Origin: Salarias fasciatus
Lineage: Eukaryota; Chordata; Actinopteri; Blenniiformes; Blenniidae
Length of the DNA stretch: 64,000 bases
Reading direction: 5' to 3'
Assembly: GCF_902148845.1 (NCBI RefSeq)
Contig: NC_043751.1
Span: 28,620,601-28,684,600, forward strand
In this document: piece by piece, positions 1-12,069 of the stretch
Position numbering within the stretch: position 1 is the stretch's first letter
How the letters are laid out: the number at the start of each line of letters is the position of its first letter
Notes under the pieces: generated by a model
What the model was told of the DNA's origin: nothing
Databases searched by the model: none
Seen by the model: the letters and a program-made list of their open reading frames with translations, nothing else
Made by a program: the position numbers and the translations under genes

Positions 1-43
1 ATACATGTTTATCAACCTGCTACACTGTTTAACATGCACTCAC

Positions 44-2006
44 CTTCCCTATCTTCAGTCCCTTGCTCTATAAAGCTGACATCTAAGCAGTAGAGCAGTG
101 ACATAACCAGAGCCAGGTTCACGCTGTCCAGGGAGCCGTCAGCTTGAGCCGTCACCGTCTCCAGATGCCCGATGAGAGCCAGGGTATCGTCTTTCGTCAA
201 GGGTGATTGGCAGGTCCATGAAAACAGACTGTCTGCTAGTGCTTGTCGGCATTCTTTGATAAGGTCAGAAACCTAGAGAGACAGAAGGAATTCAGATCCA
301 GAAGACTCAGATTTGTGGAGCCGAACCACCAGAATAAAATGCAATTTCACATTTTTGTTTGATTTTTCTTGCTCCCACCTCCTTCCTGTGCTTTTCATTG
401 CCCAGGCCACGCTCCTTCTGCAGCCGTTCAAACTCACGCGTCACACTTATTTCTGACACCAGGGTGAGGATGCGTTTAGTCAGACCCTGGTTCATCAGCT
501 CATCTGTAAAACGTGTTGTCAATGCCACCAGCTCTGCACTAAATGAGGAAAACAAATGACAGCACACATCAGCATTAAATTCATGAGGTAAAAAAAAAAC
601 AGGACAGTTACATTTATGTGAGGAGGATATTCTCAAGTACAGGTCATTTTGTGAATAACATACATGACGAAATTACCTTAGATCAAGGGTGAAGGTTTTG
701 CCTTGGCGTGACTGGATGAGTGACCGTAGAGAGCTGGCCATACAAAGCTTCCCATCCCAGTAGAGTAAAACAGCAACTAAACCTCGAGTAAGACCAGGAA
801 AATATGGCTGCTGTTGTTCACCTGGAGAAATACGAGAACAACTCATTGTCAAATACAAGTCGAACGTGCAGATTAAGATGAACCTAACCCTGAAATAAAA
901 CAGCAATTATGAATTTTAAAACTGATTACAAATCAATGATTTCCCTTATGTTTATTTTACCTGCTAGTAGGAGCTCCAAGGCTGACAATTCTCCAATGTC
1001 AAACAGATCACTGAGGATAAAGGCTTCTGTCAGAAGCTGCTCTGGAAGGAGCCGTGACCCCTGCTGACCTTGGATGGCGATGCCGTCTGTGCTGGCTTTG
1101 CGCACTTTTTCTCTTTGTTCTGCACTTTTAGGCTGTATTGAAGAGGAGGTTCAATGTTATTGATGTGCGTCTTAAAGGGGTAAAATATACACTGGTGCAT
1201 TGTTTTTCCAACATCACAAAGAAGAAATGATAACAGAGTGACATTTTTCACATGGCCAGATGTTCACAAAAGCGTTGTGCCCAGCATCATGCCTCACCGG
1301 GTTTTTAAAGAGTGACAGAAAGTGCGGTTTGTGTTTCTTCAGTTGCAGATCCAGCAGGTGGACACTCTCCGGCTGTCTCCTCACCACCGCTCCCTCCACA
1401 GTTTCCCATAGCTCTTTCAGTGGCCCCCACAGACTGGCTCCTGGAGAGTAAACAACTTTTTAAGTTCTCATCCATGACTGATGCTATTATTACGCTATAC
1501 CATGTACGAAACAACTTTCACATCCTTTCATGAGTTCTGCATGCATAATTCCTTAACATTAGCCAAGTGAAGGGAGGACTAAGACGTAAATAATAAAACC
1601 ACATAAGACGTGAGACGGGGTTTGCAAACCTGATCCCATTAATTGGTTGTACATAATAGGTTTCGGTTTCGCTTCCAGGTATGTGAAAGTAGGTGGGAGA
1701 TTAGGAGCCACCGTGTACCCAGACTTGAGGTTTAAAGACGAAAAGCTGGTGAAACTGTTTTAACTGCAAGTCAGCAAGCAGCTGAATCTGTGACCTAACG
1801 TTTCCATGGCATGGGCTGGGCTAGGCTAACTTAGCCGCACAGCTCCATGTGGTTCAAGAAACAAGGTAATAAACTAAATCATCAGTAATCAAACAGACAT
1901 ATCCGGACTTGATTGTAAATTACCGAGTGATAAAATGAACATGAATTGGACAGTTATAGACAATAAAATCGTAGTTACCCGAATTTACCGCCATCTGTGT
2001 CGCCAT
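44..2006 (-). CDS. nup205: Nuclear pore protein Nup205, N-terminal part (gene continues past the left edge)
   Basis: Nup205 is a large alpha-solenoid scaffold protein of the inner ring of the nuclear pore complex, a partner of Nup93. Six coding exons are seen on the minus strand: 1979-2006, 1298-1440, 961-1132, 677-821, 379-538 and 44-272. All have AG/GT borders and phases that join without a break, giving residues 1-292. The start MATQMAVNSGASLWGP aligns with human MATPLAVNSAASLWGP. Further matches are VHLLDLQLKKHKP, FILSDLFDIGEL, FPGLTRGLVAVLLYWDGK and DGSLDSVNLAL. The last exon ends in a normal donor (GTGAGT) at 43-42, so truncation is only by the window edge. The gene lies head-to-head with agk, 579 bp apart. 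The identification is firm; the rest of the roughly 2,000-residue protein is outside the window. Confidence 0.95.
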
Positions 2007-2585
2007 GATTCATTCGGAAAACTGTGACATAGCTTCCGAGTTTTTGCCGGTGTAAAATTTAAAATGACTGACTCCTTATAACTTGTTTTTTATTCTGGGT
2101 GAAAAAAACGCCAGCCATGCGTTAAAACCGAATAATTGGTATCTAAGTCCAGAGGAGAACTAAAACATTACTGCACTCTGTTTAATATTTTCAGGCAATG
2201 TTTTTAGACGACCAAAGGACCCGACGCAAACTTGTTGATTCAATGGGAATTGTAGTTTTCTGGTTCAAATTACTTTTAAAAAGTAATATAAAGTAATTCT
2301 GTCTATTAAAGTTGTACATAATATATCAAGAATGTGCACTCAAAATATATTTTGTATTTTCACAATGAAAACGACATTGTCAGAGCCGAAACAAATTATT
2401 CAAAACAAGCGGCACTATGGTGAGGTAAACCAGGTTTCTGTCGGTACTGTTTTAAGGGTACACCAAGATGTCCATGCTAATGTGCTGAGATTATGACCGC
2501 TGTCACGAAAAATGGCAGTTTATTACCTAAAGCCACCATCTTAAAGTAGAGAAATATAAGGTCTGATGAAATTTTAACGTTCAGC
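2007..2585. promoter_or_regulatory. Divergent nup205/agk intergenic promoter region
   Basis: This 579-bp interval separates the two start codons and must hold both 5'UTRs and the core promoters. An ETS-like CTTCCG lies at about 2033-2038, just upstream of the nup205 start. I see no TATA box and no strong CpG island; most of the stretch is AT-rich. A shared promoter is inferred from the geometry only, and a short non-coding exon for either gene cannot be excluded. Confidence 0.5.
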
Positions 2586-5500
2586 ATGGCTCGGGTTGTG
2601 AAAGTGTTCCGTACGTTGCGGAATCACTGGAAGAAGTCCACGTTTGCTGTGGGCGTCCTGTCTTACGGGGGCTACTGGCTGTATGGTAAACACTGGTCGG
2701 TATCCAAGATCATTAAATATCTACTGATCTGACAGCTGTTTATTTTTTTTACTCACTCGTGTCTCTTATATCTTATCAGTGACAATGTTCTGCGCAGAGA
2801 GGCTTGTTTTGAGGCCAGGGTGAGGCATCATGTATTTTCTTAAGATTTCTTTCAGTCATTGACTGCACTTTCTAACCTCTTGTGGTCTCGTTTAGGAGTA
2901 TGGACGTCAACTGATAGGACCACAGGAGCGACTCGGGAAAGCAACTGTGATTTTAAACCCTGCAGCCTGCAGTGGGTGAGAACAACACTCAGACCTCTCT
3001 ACACGTGACAACTCCATCTGAACTCTAGACAACTGATCTGCCTCGTTGTCTTTTCAGGAAAGCCAACAATCTGTTTGAGAAAAACGCTGCTCCCATTCTA
3101 CAGCTGGCAGGTGTAGAAGTTACTATAGTCAAGGTAATGTAATTTTGTGTTTCATCCTGACACGTATTAGTCTCAGCTATAGTCACGATTTCATGTTGTT
3201 GACATGTTCCTCTGCAGACTGACTATGAGGGCCAGGCTAAAAAACTGATGGAACTTATGGAGCAAACAGACATTCTGATCGTGGCCGGTGGAGACGGTAC
3301 ATTACAAGAAGTCATCACAGGTTTACTTCGGCGACCTGATCAAGTAGGTGGATTGTACTTATGGTATTAATGTTTCTTTGTCATTATTTACTATTAAACT
3401 TACAAACCGACTTATTACATCACTTGATTCAAAAATAATTTACTCACTGGATTTCTGTCTTGCCCAGCTTTTTTCCTCAATTATAAACTCCTGCCACTGT
3501 CTGATTTATTACTATTGCTGTTTCCAAATATAAAATAAGTGTATGTTTTCTGACAATAGGAGGTCTTCAGTAACACACCCATCGGATTTATTCCACTTGG
3601 TTCTCGGAACTCATTGAGTCCAAGCCTTCATCTCCTCGCTGACAACAAGGTCAAGTAAGTGACCTTCAATATCCACATTTTGTCATTACACACTAACATC
3701 GTCAGCTGCTCTAATTCCTGTTACACTCAGAGAACGAAGAGAATACATGTCTGTCTTATTCATTTTCCAGAGACATCACATCAGCAACACTGTCCATTCT
3801 GAAAGGAGAAACTGTACCTCTGGATGTCCTACAAATAAAAGTGAGAAACTGTTTTCCTTGCTCTGTATAGATTCATCTGATTAAATTCAAAGATTTATGC
3901 TTGCTTATTGTCAGTTTAGATGCAGTTCCTACCAGTAACTTCAGTACAGTGGTCATAGAAGATGATTTCATTTGAAGTCAGATTAAGGATTTTTTTTTTG
4001 ACTCACTATGTCATAACTCAGTAAATTTAGTTATGTGTTAGCACTTTTACAGAAGACTGAGTTTGAACTGCATATGTTTATTCTTTTGTTTTCTGTTTTG
4101 TAGGGAGAGAAAGAGCAGCCAGTCTTTGCTCTGATGGGGCTGCGTTGGGGCGCTTTTAGAGACGTGGCTGCAACGATCAGCAAGTAAGAGTCACTGCTCA
4201 TAACTCCAGGCATCAAAACGTGCACAACCCGACCAAACATAAGAGTACTGACTCTTAATGTCTCCCCACAGATTCTGGTACCTCGGACCACTGAAGACGA
4301 GCGCAGCACATTGGCTCAGTACTCTAAGGGTATGGTTGCTTTGGTTGCCTGAAAATACGAGATTATTTATTATGTTAAACTGCAAATATAAAGCCTCCTG
4401 AGCTCCAGCTTGTGTGTTTTCTTGGGGAAAAAATACAGTTATTAGTTCGATCACAGTCCTGAAAACTTGTTCTCAGATTTAGCTGTTGTTACTTTGCCTG
4501 ACGTTCACTCAATTGAAAATAAAAATATGTACTAATGAGGTAGAACAGAAGACCTTCATTACAGCGTACAACACTTGTAGAGCTGTGAACGTGATGACAG
4601 AAAAAAAACAGTCCCATTTTCATTCAAATAGTTTGCTGTCTTCACAGATGTTTATTTTTTTTGTAATACAGTGAATAAATGTAAAACGATGTCACTTTGA
4701 TCAACTAGAAAGTAATTTGTACCAAAAGATCAATAAATGTTATATTGGCATATTTTATGTATTAATTTTTTTTCTACTGAAAGAATTTTTCTAAGATGAG
4801 ATGAGATGAGATCTAGTTTATTGCCCCCTTGGGGAGATTTATCCTGAGTTCTTCCCAGCTGCAGCAGACAGAGTGGTAACACACCACAGCACACAGAGCA
4901 CCAAAATCAATAGGAGTTACGTGCACATGCACACTAAAGAGCGTGCACGCTGAGAGGCTGAAGTGGTAAACATATTGCACATGTCGGATGATGACCACAA
5001 AGCTTGTTCACACACATAATTGTCCGTTATGAATTTTCTATCATGCGTGTTCTTTATTGAACTGTTGATACAAATTAGTTTTAGTAGAAGTTCAACCTTT
5101 ATTTATGTGGCCGGTGATGTAATTCCATCTCTGTTGTAAATGTTCCCAGGAGTGGCCTCTCATCCGGGAAGCCTCCGTATCCTACTTGGCTCCGACGCTC
5201 CGACCCCCTGACCTTCCTCCCCAGAAGCCCCCCAGGCCGAATCTGCTCCACCGCATCATCCGCCGGCTGAAGAACTACTGGAGTCCACCGGTGGAGGGTG
5301 AGTGTTTGAGTGTTGTGACACATTAATCACAGCATCGCTGTGTTAGGAGAATCTCTTTAATTCCTCACGTTTTCGATCAGAGCCTCCAAAAGTGGAAGAG
5401 CCGGAGAAGTGGGAGGATCAGCAGCTGTCGACGTTGGAGCTGTTTATTCAGACGCACAACAAGAACCCCGTGCAGAGGGTCAGTGTGCCGTGATAAGAAA

Positions 5501-6094
5501 CCTTTCACATCAGATCATTCCCTTGTGCTCACGCTGTTATTTCTGTGATTTGCAGCGTGTGAATGACTCCCTGATGATCTGTGCAGAGCCTGATGACTTA
5601 AGCGTGGGTGAATTCATCACAGTCGGGTAGGTAGACGCCCTTTTCTTTTCTTTTTTTTTTTTTCTTTTTTTTTACATTCAGAGTTTAAGTTGTTAATTAA
5701 AGAACTTTTTTCTTCTTTGCAGTAAGAAAAAAGACGAAGACCCAACTTTATTCACGAAAGCCGCCACAAAACTGGAAGCTGGTGCTTGTCGGCTGCAGTT
5801 ACCAGAGGTAACTGAGTTGTCTTTAAATGATTTCACGTCTGACTGTGTCTCAGCAGCACAAACGGAGTCTATTTTCAGGATCATGACAGTCCTCACCAGA
5901 CTCGTTTCCAAATTGGGAGCTTCTGCTGTGACATTTAACTTTGTGCTTCGATCCTACAGGGCACCTCTGGCTTCTACAACATCGACAACGAGGAGTACGA
6001 GGCCATGCCTGTAGAGGTAAGGCTGTTGCCACGGAAACTCCGCTTCTTCATCAGCGCCGAGCGCCGAGAGCAGCTCCTCACACAGACACAGTAA
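2586..6094 (+). CDS. agk: Acylglycerol kinase, mitochondrial (AGK / MULK)
   Basis: AGK phosphorylates mono- and diacylglycerol to lysophosphatidic and phosphatidic acid, and is also a subunit of the TIM22 inner-membrane carrier translocase. Fourteen coding exons: 2586-2695, 2780-2819, 2896-2975, 3058-3133, 3218-3343, 3560-3654, 3771-3840, 4104-4183, 4272-4329, 5150-5297, 5381-5478, 5556-5626, 5723-5807, 5960-6094. They join in frame to 423 aa (human 422). The N terminus ([20 protein letters not shown]) carries the hydrophobic segment that anchors the human protein. The lipid-kinase nucleotide motif [11 protein letters not shown] lies at about residues 124-134, followed by PIGFIPLG. The C-terminal [17 protein letters not shown] matches human. 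The first intron uses a weak donor (GTCGGT) that gives the conserved GKHCDN reading; the neighbouring GTAAAC would break frame. The catalytic motif is intact. Confidence 0.96.
4791..4990 (-). repeat. LINE 3'-end remnant (Rex/RTE-like) in agk intron 9
   Basis: Read on the minus strand, this ends in CAATAAACTAGATCTCATC followed by tandem TCTCA units, with CTCCCCAAGGGGG just before. That layout, a short conserved 3' end plus a simple tandem tail, is typical of teleost Rex/RTE non-LTR retrotransposons. No coding sequence is left. The left edge is the tandem tail at about 4794-4811; the other boundary is uncertain. Family assignment is from memory of the motif only. Confidence 0.45.
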
Positions 6095-6392
6095 TGAGGA
6101 GACGGAAACCCCGGGAAGACGGAGAACAGCGGGACAAGAACTGATTTGAGAGAGAAAACAACAAACACTGGACGAGCTGCTGCCGAACACATCGCTCTTG
6201 ATCATGAAGTTCAAATTGTTTAAACAAGCTACATAATTACATATATACATGGCATTTATTCATGTTAAACAGTTACTGAGAAGATTATGCTATAGACTAC
6301 CATACATCAATGGACCAAGGCTCATTTTCTAAGCCAGTGCAGGTTGTTTTACAGTATGTTTACCTTTACCAGTTTAATAATGACAACCGGTG

Positions 6393-6398
6393 AATAAA
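6393..6398 (+). terminator. Candidate agk poly(A) signal
   Basis: An AATAAA hexamer 299 bp after the agk stop codon, on the agk strand. It is the first canonical signal downstream and gives a plausible short 3'UTR. No transcript evidence is available here. Confidence 0.5.
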
Positions 6399-7856
6399 CC
6401 TGGTGTCTGTCCGGTTCAGTGCAGGCCGTTTTGACGTCTGTGGCCACGTGAAGCCTGATTTTGACAGGGAATACTGAGCAAGCGGCGTATCCGTTGAGAA
6501 AAAAGTCGCCCTCGCTTCCACTAGTGGTGAAACCTTGAAGGAGAACAATGGCGTGCGGAGGGGTTGTGTGGATATCGGCGAGTAAATAAAGAAGCCTGTG
6601 CGCGAGGCGTCTGGATGCGCCTCCGTCTTGTGATCAGGGCTCTTGGCTCTGCGCTCAGAGAGTCTGGGTCTGATCTGACAGATGGTGCAGAAAGCAAATC
6701 TCCGGGATTAAGATGGCGGCTGCACATGTTGAGCTGCTTGGAAAAAGACAAAAGGATGCACAAGGTGTCGTCTTGGTTTTCTAGATTGAGGGAAAATTTC
6801 AAAGGCAAATGTCTCATCTTGAGTACTTTAAAATACTGGCTGTTTACTTTCATGCAATACTTTAGACATTTTCCTCAATTCCAGACTTGGTGCCATAATG
6901 CTGAGGGATCAGTATTATATGACACCATCTTCCTGAAATTGATGTTATTGTTTTACTTTTTGCTTCACAGTGATAATTTTCCTCATGCAGCCGGCCTTTA
7001 TTTTCTAATAAAGTCTACTCCACATGCTTCATGTGCCATCAGTAGTTTTTCCTGTTCTCCCAGATCCACAGGACGTGTAAAACATCCTCCTCGGCAGGTT
7101 CCACTATGCAGTGGCAGTTGTTTCTACATTCAAACCGGAACAGCTTAATTTCATTTTCAAAGAATTGTCATCATTTGAGGCTCTAAATTTTAAAAAAATA
7201 AATAAAAATATGATGTGATCTTATGAACTTACAATCATTTCAGGTGTTGTATTTTTGATTGTTATGATTTATTGATTGCAAAGAATAAACTGAGAATCAG
7301 ATTATCAATCTGTGAAATATATATATTTTTTAAAGTTATTTAATTTTTCCTGAGCCACAAGTTAATTATCATCCTCATGATGAATATGCTTTGCTCTGAA
7401 TGAGAGAAGTAATAGGCTGCAGTTACACTAAAATGACCTTAATCTCAGTGTAATTGCTTGGCAGACCTCAAATATCTGCCATTTAAGAGTTATTTGAACT
7501 AGTCTGCTACATGAAGTGTAATTTTTATGATGAAAATTTGCACAATGTGAAGTTAAACACCCTTTGCTTATTTCCAGGGGCTGATTAGTTACATTCGTAT
7601 TATGGTTGGAATGAGAAGTTACAGAGCGGTGCCTTAAAAGAAGAACAAGCTATGCGGCGTTAGAAGACTGGATGACACTTAAACTTCATCAGTGTTTTAT
7701 TGTTTTACAGTGGCAGTATAGTGAAACTGACAGTTGCTCATGCTATTGGGTTGTTGTGTATATTACTGACATCTCTTACAGTGTTTCACATGAGGAAAAG
7801 GTGAATTCTCTGGATTCACAACCAAAAGGAAAACGGTTACACTACTCAGACGTGAT

Positions 7857-7880
7857 GTGTGTGTGTGTGTGTGTGTGTGT
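7857..7880. repeat. (TG)n microsatellite
   Basis: An uninterrupted TG dinucleotide run of about 12 units, 120 bp before a second TG tract at about 7999-8022. Confidence 0.9.
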
Positions 7881-9292
7881 GCGCAATACTTCTGCTGTCT
7901 TTGACATTCAGTAGAGTGACACGCTGTACAAACAGTTCGTTGAGCTAATGCTGGTACACACCTGTGAGCGGCTCCACAAAGAAGGCATTTTTATACAGTG
8001 GTGTGTGTGTGTGTGTGTGTGTTTCTCTGTGTGGGGTGTACATTCACATTCATGTTTCACACACATCTGTAAAACAAACGCAGTTGCACAGATCAGGTGG
8101 AGTCGACTGGAGACATGATCCTAATCTGGTGAGCAAACAAGGTTGACGCACATCCAGAAACCAGTCGGTCACTTTGTTGTAAGAAGCTGGAAAAAGTCAC
8201 ATCATTAAGGCCCCATTGAAAGGAAAAAAAAAAAAGAGCTAAGCTGTTCACTTCTTCCATATATGTCTCTTCATAATTTATCCAACCCAGAAAACATTTC
8301 GAGGAGGTCAATAAGTCGAACCCCTCCATGCCCCAATTTCTATATGTGAATTTGACTGTGAAAAAAACAACAAAACAAAGACATTTTAAAAATACTTGGT
8401 GTGTTAGCTTGCATCGCGGGAGGGGAGGGGGTGCCGGAGAAGGGTTGAGGAACCGCCGCCTCAAATTCAAACAAGGCAAACATCAACATCGTGTGTTCCA
8501 ACATGGAACAAATTATTACTGTGATTGGCAATGGGGTGGATGGAGTGAGCGCGCTCTGCCAGCACTGTTCAACACACACATTCGGCCCTCCTCTAAAGCT
8601 GGACTCAGTCAACGAGCCGCTGATGGAAAGGACTGGGAGAAACCCTCGGCTGGAAACAGACGGGAGGAGGAGGAGGAGTTAAAGCTTCGCCTCGGCTCCC
8701 GTCAGGACGTCAACAGATCTCCCCCGCAAACAAAAAAAAGAAGAAGAAGAAGAAGGAAGTACACAAAGAGATCTTTGTCATGAAAACAGACAAGCGGAGA
8801 GGATCTCTTTGAAGCCGAGTGACGCGTGAACAGATCAGTTGAAGACTTTTCGCATAAACAGAGCACATCAGTAGAGTCGAGCATGGCTCCGTGCATCAGG
8901 AGGGAGTCCAGCGGTGGAACCGGTGCAGCATTCGCCACAACATTAGTGTTAGAAAGTCACATTCATTGAAAATTCCTCCACCAAAGAAAAGGCTACACTG
9001 TGTAAGAAAGCGAGTCGCATTGGTTACTTCTGTCAGACACACACGACGAACATGATGTGAAAGGTGCATTAAGGTCAACAGATAATCCATATAATAATCT
9101 TCCATCTTAATTATACTCACCCCTCTTTGTTGAAAAAAGAAGAGGATTGCACTCAACACATTTCCTTGTTCTCACCTCTCAGTTGTGAAGAAATAGTAAA
9201 AACTAAACTTTCAACACACAGGCTCCTATTGCTTCCCTTTATGAAGGCAAATAAAGTGGTTACAAAGCTTTCATTTTACAATGTACAATTAC

Positions 9293-9317
9293 CAGAAGAA
9301 GAAGAAGAAGAAGAAGA
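9293..9317. repeat. (GAA)n microsatellite
   Basis: About eight GAA units in the probable dennd11 3'UTR; a shorter AAG tract lies at about 8732-8757. Confidence 0.85.
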
Positions 9318-9812
9318 GCATCCATGAATATGGATGAAAAGTCCGTTTGGCTTTCCGGGATTTAAACCGCACGACAGAAGCTGCAGGGATTGTTGAAATG
9401 TGGTGACTTCGGTATAGTGAGTGCAGCGGAGAGCAGTCCGTCGCTCTGCAGTGAGAAATATCCATCCAGTGCTTCGGCCTGGGCGTCTTAATCAACAGTC
9501 AGAAGCCCAACAGGCAAACATGTACAAGAGAGTTGGGTGCTGGACGGGAGCAGGACGGAGTGAGTGACGCGGGACTGGAGCGGCTGCAGCTGCCAGGCAG
9601 GAGTTTATCAGCCGCCATGGAGAGCGTCCTTATCACCCGGTGGTTTAAACAGTCGCCACTGATCAGTCTCTCACACACACACACACAGAGGATAACATGG
9701 TGTCCCCAGGTGGCGGCAGTGTCTTTAGTTTCTGTGTGTGTATGTGTGTGTGCGTGTAGGTGTGTGTGTGTAGGTGTAGGGCGGCCTCAGACGATCCAGT
9801 GGCGTCCGGGCT

Positions 9813-12038
9813 TCAGGGACAGCAGAGGTTGTCTATGACCAGCGTGACGTCGATGCCGTACACCTCCAGCAGGTCCACCAGGAAGGAGCGGTCGCACTGA
9901 GGATCCAGCCCCATGGCCCTCACGTGCTCGGCGGTCAGGGTGGGGTCGTTGCTGCCCGCCACCTCCGACAGCGTCTGGAAGATGCGGTTGTTCATCTCCA
10001 TGAAGAACCTGCAACAGGATGAGTGACGGCTGAATCAATTTCGACGCGAATGGAGATCACACAGTGAGTCACTGGGAAAAGAATAAATAAACAAGCAGCT
10101 GTGAGGGTGGCGCTGCGCTGCAACGACTGCTGACGAAGAGGACGGTTGTTAGGGACTCACAGAATAAAAAGATCTTCCTCGTTTGCAGTGCAGTCTTCTT
10201 CCACCTCCTGAGAGTAAAGCAACAATTGCCTGAGGAAACAAACAGTCAGTTACTAGAAATCTGCAAAAATCTTACAGCATGGCCGGTAGTTTCTGCAGTA
10301 GCACAGATCCTCGTGTTTTCAGCAGATATCTCTTAACGCTGCGGCTGAGTTTCAGCGTACCTCTGCTCTGTCAGCTTCCTGTACTTCTCCTTATCGGCCG
10401 CATTCAGTCTCAGAAGCGGCTGCAAATGGCTTCTGTGAGTTTTCACAATCTGGTTGTCGATGTAGACGTCATACAGCTCCTTCTTCTCCTCGAAAATCTT
10501 CTCTGTGGTGCCTTGACACGCACAGCAACATACGTTCAAGCAGGGAGTCATTCGGATACATGTGGACGGTTAAATATTTACAGTTTGGCGGTTTACTCAC
10601 AGGCCACGTACGACAGCTCCGTCTCCAGAGCAGTGATGTCTGCAATGTTGATGTAGAAGAAAGGCCGTAACTCAGGCACAGACACTCCGATTCCAGGTAA
10701 AGAAATGTTGGCCAGGCAGCAGCAGCAATACACTGAGGGAATGCAAGAACACACTGAGTGAAACTCTGAAAACAGGCCATTATTAATTTATTTGGATACA
10801 AGTATCTGCTTCAAAGTTTTTAATCACCCCTCATTAGGTTAACTATACACCACCTCAAAGGGGCTGAGCGTGTTTGTGCAAGCGTGTGTGTTCAAGCTTC
10901 TCACCTCTGTAGCAGACCACACCCACGGGAGGAGGGGAGAAGATGAGGAGACGTTTCCGCAGCAGCGCAAACTTCCACAGCACCATGATCTGCTCCCCGA
11001 AAAACTGGATGAACTGGGACATGCAGCCAGCCGGGTGGGTGATCTGCATCGAGCAAGTAGCGACGGATGTCACATCATTATTAGTATTATCTTTAACAGT
11101 TTCCAGTGCAGTTGCAGTTCCAGCATCGTTCTGTTGCTCGGCTGACCTTCATCTCCGGGTGCATGCAGCGGTTGATGGTGGTGACGCTCCAGGTGGGACA
11201 GGCGTTGACGAGGCCGTTCCCCGTCGGCGGGAGAACTGCCTTCTTGTCCTCGTAGAAGGCCTCCAGTGGGGAGTACTGGCCCGGGCACTGCAGCTGGTGT
11301 CTGCAGAGCAAAAGGCAGTAAAGCATCTCCCTTCCATCCTGTGGATGAACATTAACATCACTGCTTGCTCCGCAATGAATCACCGTCAAGTACGTCCAAA
11401 CGCCATGACGTGCATGAAAATGAAATGTCAATATAAGACGGCGTTCAGGTTAGCAGACATCACTCGTTCTAAAATTACACTCTGGGATCATCTGAGGCCA
11501 GCAGCATTTCACAAATGCAGTGATTGCACCACTTCAACCACTGTAGGACCCATGCTGAGTGACTTTCTTACACCAACCGCCTGCTGTTTCACAAAAACTG
11601 AGACCTTATAACACACTGACTGAGATCAGAGCGGATTAACTTCTTTATGCAAACTGAAAATGTTTGGAGAAACATATTGAGACGCAGTCAAGGATAACTT
11701 GGAACTACGAAAGTCAGATTTTGATGAAAAAAACTAAAGCCGAGTCGCAGCAATGCAGAAAATGAGGGAGGAAAAAAAAAAGAAAAAGAAGCAGCTGTCA
11801 TGGTTTCTTTCACTTCTTTGCTAAGAGAAAAACTGAATGTCAGTGGGTTTCTTGTCACAAAAGCTTTAACGGCAACTCGAGGTTCATGTTTAATAGATGA
11901 GAACATCTGATACAAAGAGGCGAGGGAGGGACGGAGAACCATGAAGAGGAACCTGTAAAAACAGTTGGGGGAGAAATAAACAAGGTAAACAGAAAACAAA
12001 CGGAGTGGCAGCGAGTTCGAATGAGGAGAGACAGAAGG

Positions 12039-12069
<31 letters not shown>

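Larger units (their letters stand above)
6400..9812. other. agk-dennd11 tail-to-tail spacer with probable dennd11 3'UTR and microsatellites
   Basis: No coding exon could be supported in this 3.4 kb. agk (plus) and dennd11 (minus) end towards each other, so the right part is probably the long 3'UTR of dennd11. A minus-strand AATAAA (TTTATT on plus at about 7697) is one possible end. Simple repeats: TG tracts at about 7857-7880 and 7999-8022, AAG at about 8732-8757, GAA at about 9293-9317, and CA/TG tracts at about 9670-9780. The longest open frame (6564-7148) has no family resemblance I recognise and reads like chance. Confidence 0.5.

Noticed and set aside
6564-7148. Open frame of 194 codons downstream of agk
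   Set aside because: No recognised family, no splice or conserved motif, and it crosses AT-rich 3'UTR-like DNA; likely chance.
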